Below, in pieces: positions 1-8,639 of a DNA stretch of 64,000 bases. The stretch lies in assembly GCA_027729635.1 (NCBI GenBank), contig JAQCEM010000001.1, forward strand, positions 62,001 to 126,000. Direction: 5' to 3'. The notes beneath the pieces are model-generated. The model saw nothing but the letters and a program-made list of their open reading frames with translations. It was not told the DNA's origin and searched no databases. A program made the translations under genes and the position numbers. This stretch comes from Casp-actino8 sp001510335 (GTDB lineage Bacteria; Actinomycetota; Acidimicrobiia; Acidimicrobiales; Ilumatobacteraceae). How positions within the stretch are numbered: position 1 is the stretch's first letter; each line of letters starts with the position of its first letter.

Positions 1-1
1 C

Positions 2-793
2 GAAGGTAATGCAACTCCAGCCGATGTGTTTTTCTCACAAGATGCTGGTGCGCTCGGCGCAGTTTCAGAAGCTGGTCTTTTTCTCGAACTTGAAGATTCT
101 GTTCTCAACCGAGTTACTGCGAAGTACAGCTCCGAATTGAAAACTTGGGTTGGCACCAGCGGACGAGCCCGCGTCGTTATCTTCAACCCGACTCTCGCCA
201 CTACCCCACCAACATCAATCGATGAATTACTTGACCCACAGTGGAAAGGAAAGATTGGTTTCGCCCCCACCAATGCCAGCTGGCAATCATTCGTCACCGC
301 ACTACGAGTTTTGCGAGGCGAAGACGATGCACGTGCATGGCTTGAAGCGTTCGCCGCCAACAAACCCGTTGCGTATGAAAAGAACGGCGCAGTTCGTGAT
401 GCGGTCAACGCCGGAGAAGTTGCACTCGGTCTCGTGAATCACTACTACCTCTACGAAAAGATTGCCGCTGAAGGTGCAGAGAACGTCGTCGCTCAGAACC
501 AGTACTTACCCGGAGACATTGGTGGGCTCGTGAATGTTGCCGGCATCGGTGCATTAGAGAACAGCGACAATCCCACTGGTGGACAATGTCTCGCGAGTTA
601 TCTAGTTTCTGACATTGCCCAGAAGTACTTTGTTGAGAAGTCGTTTGAGTTTCCACTCGTCGAGGGCATTGCACCATTTGACGGATTGCCAACTCTTGAA
701 GAACTTGATCCGCCGAGCATTGATCTTTCAGATCTCCAGAGCATCGCCGAAACTCAAGAACTCTTGAACGACGTTGGTCTGCTGTCGCTTTAA
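2..793 (+). CDS. fbpA: Ferric iron ABC transporter substrate-binding protein (5' partial)
   Basis: This is the C-terminal part of a periplasmic-binding-type iron(III) receptor of the FbpA/FutA/IdiA family; the frame is open to the left edge, so signal peptide and start lie outside. The visible part begins with the family hallmark ADVFFSQDAGALGAV, followed by conserved stretches such as FNP..., the DELLDPQWKGKIGFAPTN region and GLVNHYYLYE, where the Tyr pair resembles the iron-ligating tyrosines of the family. The permease and ATPase genes follow directly, so it should deliver ferric iron to that importer. A GTG at 26 is only an internal codon. Other metals or phosphonate-type ligands are less likely. 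Substrate identity is by family resemblance. Confidence 0.85.
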   Translation, partial: EGNATPADVFFSQDAGALGAVSEAGLFLELEDSVLNRVTAKYSSELKTWVGTSGRARVVIFNPTLATTPPTSIDELLDPQWKGKIGFAPTNASWQSFVTALRVLRGEDDARAWLEAFAANKPVAYEKNGAVRDAVNAGEVALGLVNHYYLYEKIAAEGAENVVAQNQYLPGDIGGLVNVAGIGALENSDNPTGGQCLASYLVSDIAQKYFVEKSFEFPLVEGIAPFDGLPTLEELDPPSIDLSDLQSIAETQELLNDVGLLSL

Positions 794-808
794 GGGCATC
801 CTGAAACC

Positions 809-2317
809 GTGACCGCAATCCGAATGACGCGACCGCCATTGGCCTTGGTTTTACCAGGGCTATTAGCGGCACTGACTTCAATTGCGCCACTGGCTTACCT
901 TTTCGACATCGCATCAGATCGAGGACTTGACTTTGTTTGGGATGAAATATGGCAGCAACGAACGATCAAACTGGTTGCCCGCAGTCTTTTTCTTGCTGCA
1001 AGTGTCAGCATTGTCGCCGTCTTCATTTCTGTTCCGGCGGCTTGGCTCGTTACTCGCGGTGATATTCCTTTTCGCGCAGGATGGCGAGTATTGCTGGCTT
1101 TACCTCTCGCCATACCAAGTTATCTGGCGGCCTTTGCCTGGATCAGTTGGCGACCCTCGATGGCCGGATTCACAGGAGCGTTTGTCGTCCTGACTTTGGT
1201 GACGTATCCATATGTTTTTCTTCCCGTATGTGCAGCGCTGAGTCGACTCAACCCAGCCATCGAAGAGATCGCTGTTATCCACGGACGAGGACGATCGCTG
1301 CAACTCATTCTTCTGGCGGCGCGCCAAGTACGAGGGGCGATCGCAACTGGTGCACTACTCGTCGCCCTGTATGTACTCAGCGACTTTGGTGCAGTCGCAA
1401 CGATGCGATACGACGCTTTCACTTGGGTCATTTACAGTTCGTATCGCTCGGGATTCAATCCAAGTCGAGCGGCGATACTTGCCATTGTCTTGGTTCTCAT
1501 CGCTCTTGCGCTCTTATTCGGCGAAAAGATACTTCGCGGTCAGAACGAATCCCACTTGTCTGCGCGATCAGTTGACGCCAACCCGCGACACCGCATTTCC
1601 ATCAAGCCGGTTGCGATTGCGTTTCTCTCCAGCATCGTCGTCTTGGGTCTGGCGTTTCCGATTTGGCGGGTAGTGACGTGGGTCTACCGTTACGGAAGTG
1701 AGGACAGCGTGGCTGATATCGCTACTGCACTTTGGCACTCTGTGTTCTTTTCAGGTCTCGCCGCTCTGGCTACCATCCAGCTGGCGTTACCGATCGGCAT
1801 CCTGGCGGGTCGTTACCCCAGTCGCTCGACTACTTTGCTCGAGCAGTCCACATATGTCACGCATGCCTTGCCCGGAATCGTCATCGCCATTTCGATGGTG
1901 TTTCTTGGAGTTCGATTACTTGAGCCGATTTATTTGCGCACTCCACTTCTCGTCATTGCTTACGTCGCACTTTTCTTGCCGGTGGCAGTCGGCTCAATTC
2001 GTTCCGCAGCCGAACAAATCCCCGATTCTTTAGATGAAGTTTCACGTTCACTCGGGCTCAGCCCATGGGGCATTGTCCGGCGAGTGACACTTCCGCTTCT
2101 TGCACCTGGGCTTTTATCTGCCGGAGCGCTTGTCATGCTCGCAGGTATGAAAGAGCTTCCTGCCACCATGTTGTTGCGCCCAACTGGCTCTGAGACACTG
2201 GCGACACGACTCTGGACTTATACATCGGTGTCGGATTATGCCGGCGCTGGTCCCTACGCTTTAGCAATCATTGTTTTTGTCTCCATCCCAACTGCTATCG
2301 CTTCGAGGAGGCTCTAA
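809..2317 (+). CDS. fbpB: Iron ABC transporter permease (fused two-domain)
   Basis: A 502-residue inner-membrane permease of the FbpB/FutB type, in which two binding-protein-dependent permease domains are fused in one chain. Hydrophobic helices are spread over the length with a soluble break near residue 245 to 265. Two EAA-like cytoplasmic loops are visible, one around EEIAVIHGRGRS and one around DEVSRSLGLSPWGIVRR, each expected to contact an ATPase subunit. The start is GTG, 15 bases after the binding-protein stop. The stop codon abuts the GTG of the ATPase gene, so the three genes form one operon for ferric iron uptake. Confidence 0.87.
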   Translation: MTAIRMTRPPLALVLPGLLAALTSIAPLAYLFDIASDRGLDFVWDEIWQQRTIKLVARSLFLAASVSIVAVFISVPAAWLVTRGDIPFRAGWRVLLALPLAIPSYLAAFAWISWRPSMAGFTGAFVVLTLVTYPYVFLPVCAALSRLNPAIEEIAVIHGRGRSLQLILLAARQVRGAIATGALLVALYVLSDFGAVATMRYDAFTWVIYSSYRSGFNPSRAAILAIVLVLIALALLFGEKILRGQNESHLSARSVDANPRHRISIKPVAIAFLSSIVVLGLAFPIWRVVTWVYRYGSEDSVADIATALWHSVFFSGLAALATIQLALPIGILAGRYPSRSTTLLEQSTYVTHALPGIVIAISMVFLGVRLLEPIYLRTPLLVIAYVALFLPVAVGSIRSAAEQIPDSLDEVSRSLGLSPWGIVRRVTLPLLAPGLLSAGALVMLAGMKELPATMLLRPTGSETLATRLWTYTSVSDYAGAGPYALAIIVFVSIPTAIASRRL

Positions 2318-3340
2318 GTGACAAGCAAGAGCATCCTGTCCGTTGAATCTGTCTGTAAAGAATTTCGTCGTCAGCAAGTTTTGACTGATATTTCATTTGA
2401 AGTTCCGGAAAAAGCAATCACTGCAATTCTCGGACCTTCAGGCGAAGGTAAAACCACTTTGTTACGACTCATTGCAGGTTTCGATCGCCCGACTTCTGGA
2501 ACGCTGGCGTTGCACGGCAAAGTCGTTTCATCGGTTGATGTTCACCTTCCACCCGAACAGCGGGGTGTCGGAATCGTCCCTCAAGATGGCGCCCTCTTTC
2601 CGCATCTCACCGTCGAAGAAAACATCGCCTTCGGATTACCACGCAATCAACATGCTCGTGTCGACGAAATGCTGACCTTGATTGGCATGACGTCGCAGCG
2701 CAACAGTCGTCCCGCCCAATTATCTGGCGGTCAACAACAGCGAGTGTCGCTGGCTCGCGCTCTTGCCCCTAGTCCCGAGTTGATATTGCTCGACGAACCT
2801 TTCTCGGCACTAGACGCCAATATGCGTTCGACCATGCGCGATGAGGTAACGGCGATCATCAGAAAGACTGAATCGACTGCCATCATCGTGACGCACGATC
2901 AAGAAGAAGCCATGTCAATCTCTGACAAAGTTGTCGTACTTCTCAATGGCACAGTCGCACAATTTGGCTCTCCTCAAGAGATCTACGAGAATCCCCGGTC
3001 TTCGCACGTCGCCAGGTTTATTGGTGACGCAAATTTGCTCTCGGCCATTGTTGACAAGGGGCGGGCATTCCATGCAATAGGTTCATCCCCCTGCTCATCA
3101 TCAGCACAACGCGTCATCGCACTCGTGCGACCAGAGCACATTCGACTTGCTCACGATCCACAACATGGACATGCCGGTGTTGTTGAATCACGGTCTTATT
3201 TCGGCCACGACGGAACTCTCGAGATCAGACTCGCCACTGGCGAAATCGTTACTGCTCGATTGCCGATCTCCGAGTTAGCCGACATCGGGTCAACTGTTTT
3301 TGTTGCATCAATTGAAACAGCAACAATTCTCGAGAATTAA
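2318..3340 (+). CDS. fbpC: Iron ABC transporter ATP-binding protein
   Basis: The 340-residue ATPase that powers the upstream permease. Walker A is GPSGEGKT (39-46; the family usually has Cys where this has Glu), the signature LSGGQ is at 135-139, Walker B LILLDE at 155-160, and the switch His lies in IVTHDQEEA. After about residue 235 a TOBE-like regulatory domain follows (VRPEHIRLA), normal for FbpC/CysA/PotA-type ATPases. The GTG start is supported by AGGAGG ending seven bases upstream inside the permease gene. It ends 28 bases from the convergent acyl-CoA dehydrogenase, with no obvious hairpin between them. Confidence 0.88.
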   Translation: MTSKSILSVESVCKEFRRQQVLTDISFEVPEKAITAILGPSGEGKTTLLRLIAGFDRPTSGTLALHGKVVSSVDVHLPPEQRGVGIVPQDGALFPHLTVEENIAFGLPRNQHARVDEMLTLIGMTSQRNSRPAQLSGGQQQRVSLARALAPSPELILLDEPFSALDANMRSTMRDEVTAIIRKTESTAIIVTHDQEEAMSISDKVVVLLNGTVAQFGSPQEIYENPRSSHVARFIGDANLLSAIVDKGRAFHAIGSSPCSSSAQRVIALVRPEHIRLAHDPQHGHAGVVESRSYFGHDGTLEIRLATGEIVTARLPISELADIGSTVFVASIETATILEN

Positions 3341-3367
3341 TCCGATCCGTTGGGGCTGTCGCAATGT

Positions 3368-4639
3368 TTATTTGCGACCAAAACCAAACAGATGCTGTCC
3401 TACTTTGCGCATCTGAATTTCTTCGGCACCTTCAGTAATACGGTAGCGGCGGTGATGGCGGTAGATGTGCTCAAAGGGCATATGTCGGCTGTAGCCAACT
3501 CCACCACAGGTCTGCATCGCCCGATCGGCGGCGTCACAGACCAGCCGATTGGCACGGTAATTACACATCGCCACAAGATGTGTGAACTCCATAAAGCCTT
3601 CAACGTCTGGTCGATCACTCTTCACCGAATTGTCCATCAACGATGCGGTGTAACGAATGAGTTGACGCAACATCGCCGCCTCAGTGTGTAGTTCAATCAA
3701 CGGGAATTGAATTGCCTGATTGCTCGACAACTTCTTTCCCCACGTCACGCGCGAGTTGGCATAGGCAACCGCCTCATTGATGCAGTACTGCGCAGCACCT
3801 AGCGATGATGCTGCCTGGCGAATACGATTTTCATGAACGAAATGTTGCGCCAGATCTAAACCATGATCTAACCGACCGAACAATGCGTTATCTGAGACTC
3901 GAACATCCTTCATTGAAACTTCAGCATGATCGGTTGGCATGTTGAATGTCCACCAAAAGAAATCGACATTGAAACCAGGAAGATCGGTCGGAACAAGAAA
4001 CGCAGAAATTCCAACTGGGCTTCCAGAGTCTCCCGAAGTGCGAGCAAAAATGATGTCATGCGTGGCGTGGTGCAGTCCGCTATTCCAACGCTTCATTCCA
4101 TTGATGACCCATTCATCGCCATCACGAACTGCCGTTGTTTCTAGATAGGTCGCATCACTTCCGTGATTGGGCTCAGTCAAACCGAAAGCCAAACGCTTCG
4201 TTCCATTCAAGAACCCCGGCATCCATTCTTTCTTTTGTTCATCGGTGCCAAAATCACGCATCATCAAAACTGTCGGGAAGTTACCGACAACTGATGATTC
4301 ATTTTGCAAGTCGTTGAAAAGTCCGAGGCCTTTGGCTGCGAGGTGTTCACGAATGATCGCCATCTCTAAGTTGCTCGCGCTGCGACCACCAAATTCGGGT
4401 GGCAATGCCAATCGCAACCAGCCTGCAGCATCGGCGCGACGTCGCATTTCGCGCAGCAACTCTTCCCAGTCAGCACGCGGAACACCATCGTTGTCGTAGT
4501 CGGTACGGGCCCACTCACGGCGATGGTCAAAAAACCGTTCATTGTCGTCTTGCGCCTGGAGGGGCCTGATCTCACGGTCAATGAAGTCATCGAGGTCACG
4601 CAAGGTCTGTTGAATCGATTCGGGAATGCTGAAGTCCAT
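3368..4639 (-). CDS. Acyl-CoA dehydrogenase
   Basis: A flavin-dependent acyl-CoA dehydrogenase of 423 residues, a normal family length. Recognisable blocks are FGLTEPNHGSDATYLET (flavin/substrate region), GDEWVINGMKRW, and the C-terminal CGGVGYSRHMPFEHIYRHHR...ITEGAEEIQ. The Asp/Glu-rich N-terminal helices and the ALPPEFGG loop fit the ACAD10/11-like branch. I start at MDFSIPESIQ because the frame upstream (to 4690) is not ACAD-like and runs into the palindrome region. It is divergent from the FadE30-like gene and shares an intergenic perfect inverted repeat with it, so the two may be co-regulated. The substrate cannot be read from the sequence. Confidence 0.85.
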   Translation of the reverse strand: MDFSIPESIQQTLRDLDDFIDREIRPLQAQDDNERFFDHRREWARTDYDNDGVPRADWEELLREMRRRADAAGWLRLALPPEFGGRSASNLEMAIIREHLAAKGLGLFNDLQNESSVVGNFPTVLMMRDFGTDEQKKEWMPGFLNGTKRLAFGLTEPNHGSDATYLETTAVRDGDEWVINGMKRWNSGLHHATHDIIFARTSGDSGSPVGISAFLVPTDLPGFNVDFFWWTFNMPTDHAEVSMKDVRVSDNALFGRLDHGLDLAQHFVHENRIRQAASSLGAAQYCINEAVAYANSRVTWGKKLSSNQAIQFPLIELHTEAAMLRQLIRYTASLMDNSVKSDRPDVEGFMEFTHLVAMCNYRANRLVCDAADRAMQTCGGVGYSRHMPFEHIYRHHRRYRITEGAEEIQMRKVGQHLFGFGRK

Positions 4640-4698
4640 ACTGTGACCGTAATCCCGACCCGCTTCGCCTCTGCACCCCGACGGAATCAAGAGTAAAC

Positions 4699-4719
4699 TT
4701 TCTGACGGATCGTCAGAAA
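4699..4719. promoter_or_regulatory. Perfect inverted repeat, probable TetR-type operator
   Basis: Arms TTTCTGACG and CGTCAGAAA are perfect 9-base complements around the 3-base centre GAT. The element sits in the intergenic region between two divergent acyl-CoA dehydrogenase genes, 25 bases before the FadE30-like start. Size and symmetry fit a TetR-family operator as used for acyl-CoA and steroid catabolism genes. It does not match the KstR2 consensus (CAAG/CTTG half-sites) as I remember it. No TetR gene is in the window. Confidence 0.7.
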
Positions 4720-4743
4720 CCAGCGAGCCCCACCCAACCCATC

Positions 4744-5913
4744 ATGACTTCGCTTCCCCCACTCCCCAACGATTCCATTGAATTCCGCCAACTCGTCCGC
4801 GCTTGGCTCCACGAGAACGTGGTCGGCGACTTTGCAACCTTGCGCGGCCGTGGCGGCCCAGGCGATGAGGACATCGGATTTGATATTCGCATTGAATGGG
4901 AAAAGGTCTTGGGCCGAGCCGGCTGGATTGGTCTCGGCTGGCCTACTGAATACGGCGGGCGAGGTGCGACCGTTGATCAACAGATCATCTGGGCCGAAGA
5001 GTATGTGCGCGCCGAAGCACCTGCACGCACCAACCACATGGGCGAAAACCTGCTCGCACCGACCATCATCGAATATGGCACGCGCGAACAATGCGAGTTG
5101 TTCCTGCCCGGAATCTTGCGCGGTGAAGAACGCTGGTGTCAGGGATACAGCGAGCCAAACGCTGGAAGTGATCTTGCCAACGTGCAAACCAAAGCCCACC
5201 TCGATGGTGATCAATGGATCATCAACGGCCAAAAAGTCTGGACCTCTCTTGCACACGTCAGCCACTGGTGTTTCGTCGTTGCTCGCACCGAACCAGGCTC
5301 ACAACGACATGCTGGTCTCACCTTTTTGCTCGTACCCATGGATCAGCCTGGCGTTGAGGTGCGGCCCATTTTGCAACTCACTCAGGGTGGTGAATTCAAC
5401 GAAACGTTCTTCACAGATGCCGCAACGCCATCAAATATGGTGGTCGGAACCCCTGGAAATGGCTGGGGCATCGCCATGGCGCTACTAGGTTACGAGCGCG
5501 GTATTTCTACTTTGGCCCAACAGGTTGGCTTTGAGCGCGAACTTGAGGCCACGATTCAGTTGGCTCGCGATTACGACAAGATCAACGACCCAAATATCCG
5601 CCAAAAACTCGCCAAGGCTCACAGTGGATTGCAGTTACTCAAACTCAATGCCTTACGCAGTATGTCGGCAAAAGGTGTCCCCGGTCCAGAGGCCAGTATT
5701 TCCAAGCTTTTCTGGGGTACCTGGCACCGCGATCTCGGTGAATTGATGATTGACATCATGGGACCAGCCGGTCTCATTGCCGAAGGGTTTCCCTACGAAC
5801 TGACCCTCGAACAGAAACTCTTTCTCTTCACTCGCTCCGACACCATCTACGGTGGGTCTAACGAAATTCAACGCAACGTTTTGGGCGAGCGCGTGCTCGG
5901 CCTTCCGCGCTGA
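4744..5913 (+). CDS. fadE30: Acyl-CoA dehydrogenase, FadE30-like
   Basis: A 389-residue acyl-CoA dehydrogenase that I recognise as close to mycobacterial FadE30 (Rv3560c): matching stretches include RGGPGDEDIGFD, LGWPTEYGGRG, RWCQGYSEPNAGSDLA, VWTSLAHVSHWCFV, SKLFWGTWHRDLGELM and the end FTRSDTIYGGSNEIQRNV. In mycobacteria FadE30 dehydrogenates 5-OH-HIP-CoA during breakdown of steroid rings C and D. The following gene resembles IpdF, its mycobacterial partner, which strengthens this. The start lies 25 bases after the palindrome, suggesting direct repression. The match is from memory, so a related cyclic acyl-CoA substrate remains possible. Confidence 0.78.
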   Translation: MTSLPPLPNDSIEFRQLVRAWLHENVVGDFATLRGRGGPGDEDIGFDIRIEWEKVLGRAGWIGLGWPTEYGGRGATVDQQIIWAEEYVRAEAPARTNHMGENLLAPTIIEYGTREQCELFLPGILRGEERWCQGYSEPNAGSDLANVQTKAHLDGDQWIINGQKVWTSLAHVSHWCFVVARTEPGSQRHAGLTFLLVPMDQPGVEVRPILQLTQGGEFNETFFTDAATPSNMVVGTPGNGWGIAMALLGYERGISTLAQQVGFERELEATIQLARDYDKINDPNIRQKLAKAHSGLQLLKLNALRSMSAKGVPGPEASISKLFWGTWHRDLGELMIDIMGPAGLIAEGFPYELTLEQKLFLFTRSDTIYGGSNEIQRNVLGERVLGLPR

Positions 5914-5948
5914 TACCTATCTCAACCACATCATCAGAGGGGGCACAC

Positions 5949-6722
5949 ATGCCAGATATCAGCACGAAGAATCCGCAATATGTTCCCGGTCATGGATTAC
6001 TTGCTGGCAAAGGCGTTCTCATTACTGCAGCAGCCGGAAGTGGCATCGGTTCGTCAACCGCACGTAAGTGCATTGAAGAAGGTGCCCGTGTTGTTATCTC
6101 TGACAAACACGAACGCCGCCTCGCCGAGACGGCCGCTGACCTTGGCGTGATCGGTATCCCCTGCGATGTCACCAACGAGGAAAGCGTTCAGAACCTGATT
6201 GCGCAAGCCGCCAAAGAACTTGGTGCTATTGATGTCCTCGTGAACAACGCTGGTCTTGGTGGCACTGCTCAACTGCATGAAATGACTGATGATCAATGGT
6301 CGATCGTTCTTGATGTCACGCTAAACGGAACGATGCGTTGTACACGCGCTGCTCTCAATCACATGTATGCGCGTGGCTCGGGAGTCATCGTCAATAACGC
6401 AAGCGTGCTCGGCTGGCGCGCCCAAGAAGGTCAAGCCCACTACGCCGCCGCCAAGGCCGGCGTCATGGCACTCACCCGTTGCGCAGCGATTGAAGCCGGT
6501 CCACGTGGAGTACGCATTAATGCTGTTTCGCCGAGTATCGCGATGCATGCCAACTTGGCCAAAGTCACGAGCGATGAACTACTCGCCGAACTCACCCAAC
6601 GAGAGGCCTTCGGACGTTTCGCCGAACCGTGGGAAATTGCCAATGTGATTGTCTTTTTGGCCAGTGATTACTCAAGTTATATGACTGGTGAAGTTCTTTC
6701 GGTGAGTAGCCAACGCGCATGA
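5949..6722 (+). CDS. ipdF: Short-chain dehydrogenase, IpdF-like
   Basis: A 257-residue short-chain dehydrogenase/reductase. The nucleotide-binding loop is TAAAGSGIGSSTARK, NNAGLGG follows, and the catalytic Tyr-Lys is in HYAAAKAG preceded by the Ser of NNASVLGWRAQ. It resembles mycobacterial IpdF (Rv3559c) along the whole chain: GHGLLAGK, ISDKHERRLAETAADL, VLGWRAQ, AKAGVMALTRC, RINAVSPSIA and the C-terminal FLASDYSSYMTGE. IpdF acts on 5-OH-HIP-CoA in steroid C/D-ring catabolism. A good ribosome site (GAGGGGG) precedes the ATG. The stop overlaps the next start as ATGA, so it is cotranscribed with the following crotonase gene. Confidence 0.82.
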   Translation: MPDISTKNPQYVPGHGLLAGKGVLITAAAGSGIGSSTARKCIEEGARVVISDKHERRLAETAADLGVIGIPCDVTNEESVQNLIAQAAKELGAIDVLVNNAGLGGTAQLHEMTDDQWSIVLDVTLNGTMRCTRAALNHMYARGSGVIVNNASVLGWRAQEGQAHYAAAKAGVMALTRCAAIEAGPRGVRINAVSPSIAMHANLAKVTSDELLAELTQREAFGRFAEPWEIANVIVFLASDYSSYMTGEVLSVSSQRA

Positions 6723-7456
6723 GTATCGAAATGGAAATCAACGATGGCGTTGCAGTCATCACTATGAATCGTCCCGAGCGCAAGAATGCCTTCACGCGCG
6801 AGCAGTACGAACTTCTCGCCGACGCACTCAAAAATGCCGACACGAACGATGACGTCCGAGTCGTTGTACTGACCGGTGCTGGTGCCGCTTTCAGTTCGGG
6901 CCAAGACCTCAAAGAAATGATGGAGCTTGCCTCTGGAGTAGCAAGTGGATCTCCATCAACGTCAAAGGGTGGTGGATTCACCGTACTGCTTGACGCATTA
7001 GAAGTTTTCTCTAAGCCACTCATTGCTGCGGTCAACGGTGTCGCTGTTGGTATCGGCATGACCTTGCTGCCCTTTTGCGATCTTGTCTTAATCGATGAAA
7101 CCGCTCGCATGCGCGTGCCGTTCAGCGAACTAGGTGTGCCACCCGAAGCGGCAAGCAGTGTTCTTTTCGCTGACCGTATCGGTTGGCAGCGCGCCGCCGA
7201 ACTATTGCTAACGGCCCGCTGGGTTGACGCGCATGAAGCAGTTGAGATTGGTCTGGCACTACGCACAACACCGGCGGGCGGGGCGCTCACACAGGCCCAC
7301 GAACTCGCCACCACCATTGCTGGCAAATCGGCGTATTCAACCAAGGTCATCAAACAGTTAATGGTGGCGGGTCGAGGCTCTCGAACTCAAGAGGCTCGCG
7401 CTCGCGAAGAAGCCCTGTTCGCCGACCTATTTCGTTCGGGCGGCTTTGGCGGCTGA
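6719..7456 (+). CDS. Enoyl-CoA hydratase/isomerase family, ECI2-like
   Basis: A 245-residue crotonase-fold protein. The oxyanion-hole blocks SSGQDLKEM and AVNGVAVGIG are present. The two glutamates of classical enoyl-CoA hydratase are absent (Thr in GMTLLPFCD, Phe in the VPFSELG segment). Instead PFSELGVPPEAASS resembles the PFSHLGQSPEGCSS block of delta3,delta2-enoyl-CoA isomerase ECI2, whose catalytic Glu is the one after Pro. I therefore expect double-bond isomerisation rather than hydration. It overlaps the IpdF-like gene by four bases, so it probably serves the same pathway. It is not similar to EchA20 of the mycobacterial Ipd cluster. Confidence 0.83.
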   Translation: MSIEMEINDGVAVITMNRPERKNAFTREQYELLADALKNADTNDDVRVVVLTGAGAAFSSGQDLKEMMELASGVASGSPSTSKGGGFTVLLDALEVFSKPLIAAVNGVAVGIGMTLLPFCDLVLIDETARMRVPFSELGVPPEAASSVLFADRIGWQRAAELLLTARWVDAHEAVEIGLALRTTPAGGALTQAHELATTIAGKSAYSTKVIKQLMVAGRGSRTQEARAREEALFADLFRSGGFGG

Positions 7457-7478
7457 GCTCGCCGATAGCGTTCACGCC

Positions 7479-8096
7479 ATGTCTGCCGACAAAACAATCG
7501 ACTCCGCACTCGTCATTTCGTCCGAGCGCACTGTTGACCACGAACGGGCTGAACGCGCCGTTCGTGAACTTCTTGAAGCAATTGGCGAAGACCCCTCACG
7601 CGATGGTTTGCTTGACACTCCAGGTCGAGTTTCCCGGATGTGGGCTGAAGTTTTGTCGGGCACGAGTAACGACCCCGACCATCACCTGTCAAAGACATTT
7701 GACATTGAACATGATGAAATGGTGCTCGTCCGCGACATTCCTTTCACGTCGATCTGTGAGCACCATATGTTGCCTTTTACCGGCATCGCCCACATCGCCT
7801 ACTTACCGGGCTCCACTGGTCGTTTTACTGGTTTGTCGAAGTTGGCGCGCCTAGTTGAGGGTTACTCACGTCGCTTGCAAGTTCAAGAACGACTCACTAG
7901 CCAAGTTGCCGACGCAATGCAATCAATGCTCGAACCCGCCGGCGTTTTGCTTGTCATTGAAGCCGAACATAGTTGCATGTCGATTCGTGGCGTGCGTAAG
8001 CCCGGCACCAAAACAGTCACAACTGCAGCCCGCGGCATTTATCGCACTGACTCATCAGCGCGTGCCGAGGTCATGGCTTTCATTCAGGGTCGTTGA
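7479..8096 (+). CDS. folE: GTP cyclohydrolase I
   Basis: Type IA GTP cyclohydrolase, 205 residues: converts GTP to 7,8-dihydroneopterin triphosphate, the first step of folate or pterin synthesis. The zinc and catalytic site is visible as SICEHHMLPF (Cys93, His95/96) and EAEHSCMSIRG (Cys166); GRFTGLSKLARLVE is the other family signature. The frame opens further upstream (TTG 7446) inside the previous gene, but ATG 7479 gives the usual N-terminus (ERTVDHERAERAVRELL). It stands alone, without folP, folB or folK next to it. A Nudix hydrolase gene starts nine bases after the stop. Confidence 0.93.
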   Translation: MSADKTIDSALVISSERTVDHERAERAVRELLEAIGEDPSRDGLLDTPGRVSRMWAEVLSGTSNDPDHHLSKTFDIEHDEMVLVRDIPFTSICEHHMLPFTGIAHIAYLPGSTGRFTGLSKLARLVEGYSRRLQVQERLTSQVADAMQSMLEPAGVLLVIEAEHSCMSIRGVRKPGTKTVTTAARGIYRTDSSARAEVMAFIQGR

Positions 8097-8105
8097 TTTT
8101 CTGCG

Positions 8106-8639
8106 ATGGGATTTCCCCACCCAACAATTGACATTCCTGGATCGTGGTCAGACATTGAACACGAACTTGCTGGTCTTCATTTCAGAGATGAATACGCCGC
8201 ACAACTGCTTCAAGGCCTACAAAGTGATCAATCAATAATTGCTGGCCATGTATGCGCGACCACGTGGATCTTTTCACCAGATGCAAACTTCACCTTGCTG
8301 GTTCAACATAAGGCGTTGAAGTGGTCCACTCCTGGCGGACATATCGAACAACATGAAACAAGTCGCGTCGGTGGGTTACGTGAACTCGAAGAAGAAACCG
8401 GACTCACTCAGTTTGACGTTCGCGCTGTCATCGACGGACCCGCATTTGTGCACATCACCGATCGCGATGGCGATCAACCCCATCGTCATTGGAATATCGG
8501 CTGGCTCTACGTTGCCGATATGGACGCACCCCTATCTAAGACTGAGGGCGCCCGCTGGTTCAGTTGTTCAGACCTTCCCGAAGGACCGAGCGATCTTCAC
8601 AGTTCAATCGCTCTGTTACGCCCTCTCGTTGCCCGTTAG
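8106..8639 (+). CDS. Nudix hydrolase
   Basis: A 177-residue hydrolase with a perfect Nudix box: G-x5-E-x7-RE-x2-EE-xG read as GGHIEQHETSRVGGL followed by RELEEETGL. Such enzymes cleave nucleoside-diphosphate-linked compounds with Mg2+. About 45 N-terminal residues precede the Nudix fold. The gene begins nine bases after folE, so a role as the dihydroneopterin-triphosphate pyrophosphatase of folate synthesis (FolQ-like) is conceivable, but nothing in the sequence proves it. The stop overlaps the stop of the convergent amidohydrolase by four bases. No clear ribosome site is seen, consistent with translational coupling to folE. Confidence 0.85.
   Translation: MGFPHPTIDIPGSWSDIEHELAGLHFRDEYAAQLLQGLQSDQSIIAGHVCATTWIFSPDANFTLLVQHKALKWSTPGGHIEQHETSRVGGLRELEEETGLTQFDVRAVIDGPAFVHITDRDGDQPHRHWNIGWLYVADMDAPLSKTEGARWFSCSDLPEGPSDLHSSIALLRPLVAR

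Noticed and set aside
4640..5265. Long minus-strand open frame opposite the FadE30-like gene (4687-5265)
   Set aside because: No recognisable protein features, and the plus strand codes for a well-conserved dehydrogenase; it is a codon-usage shadow.
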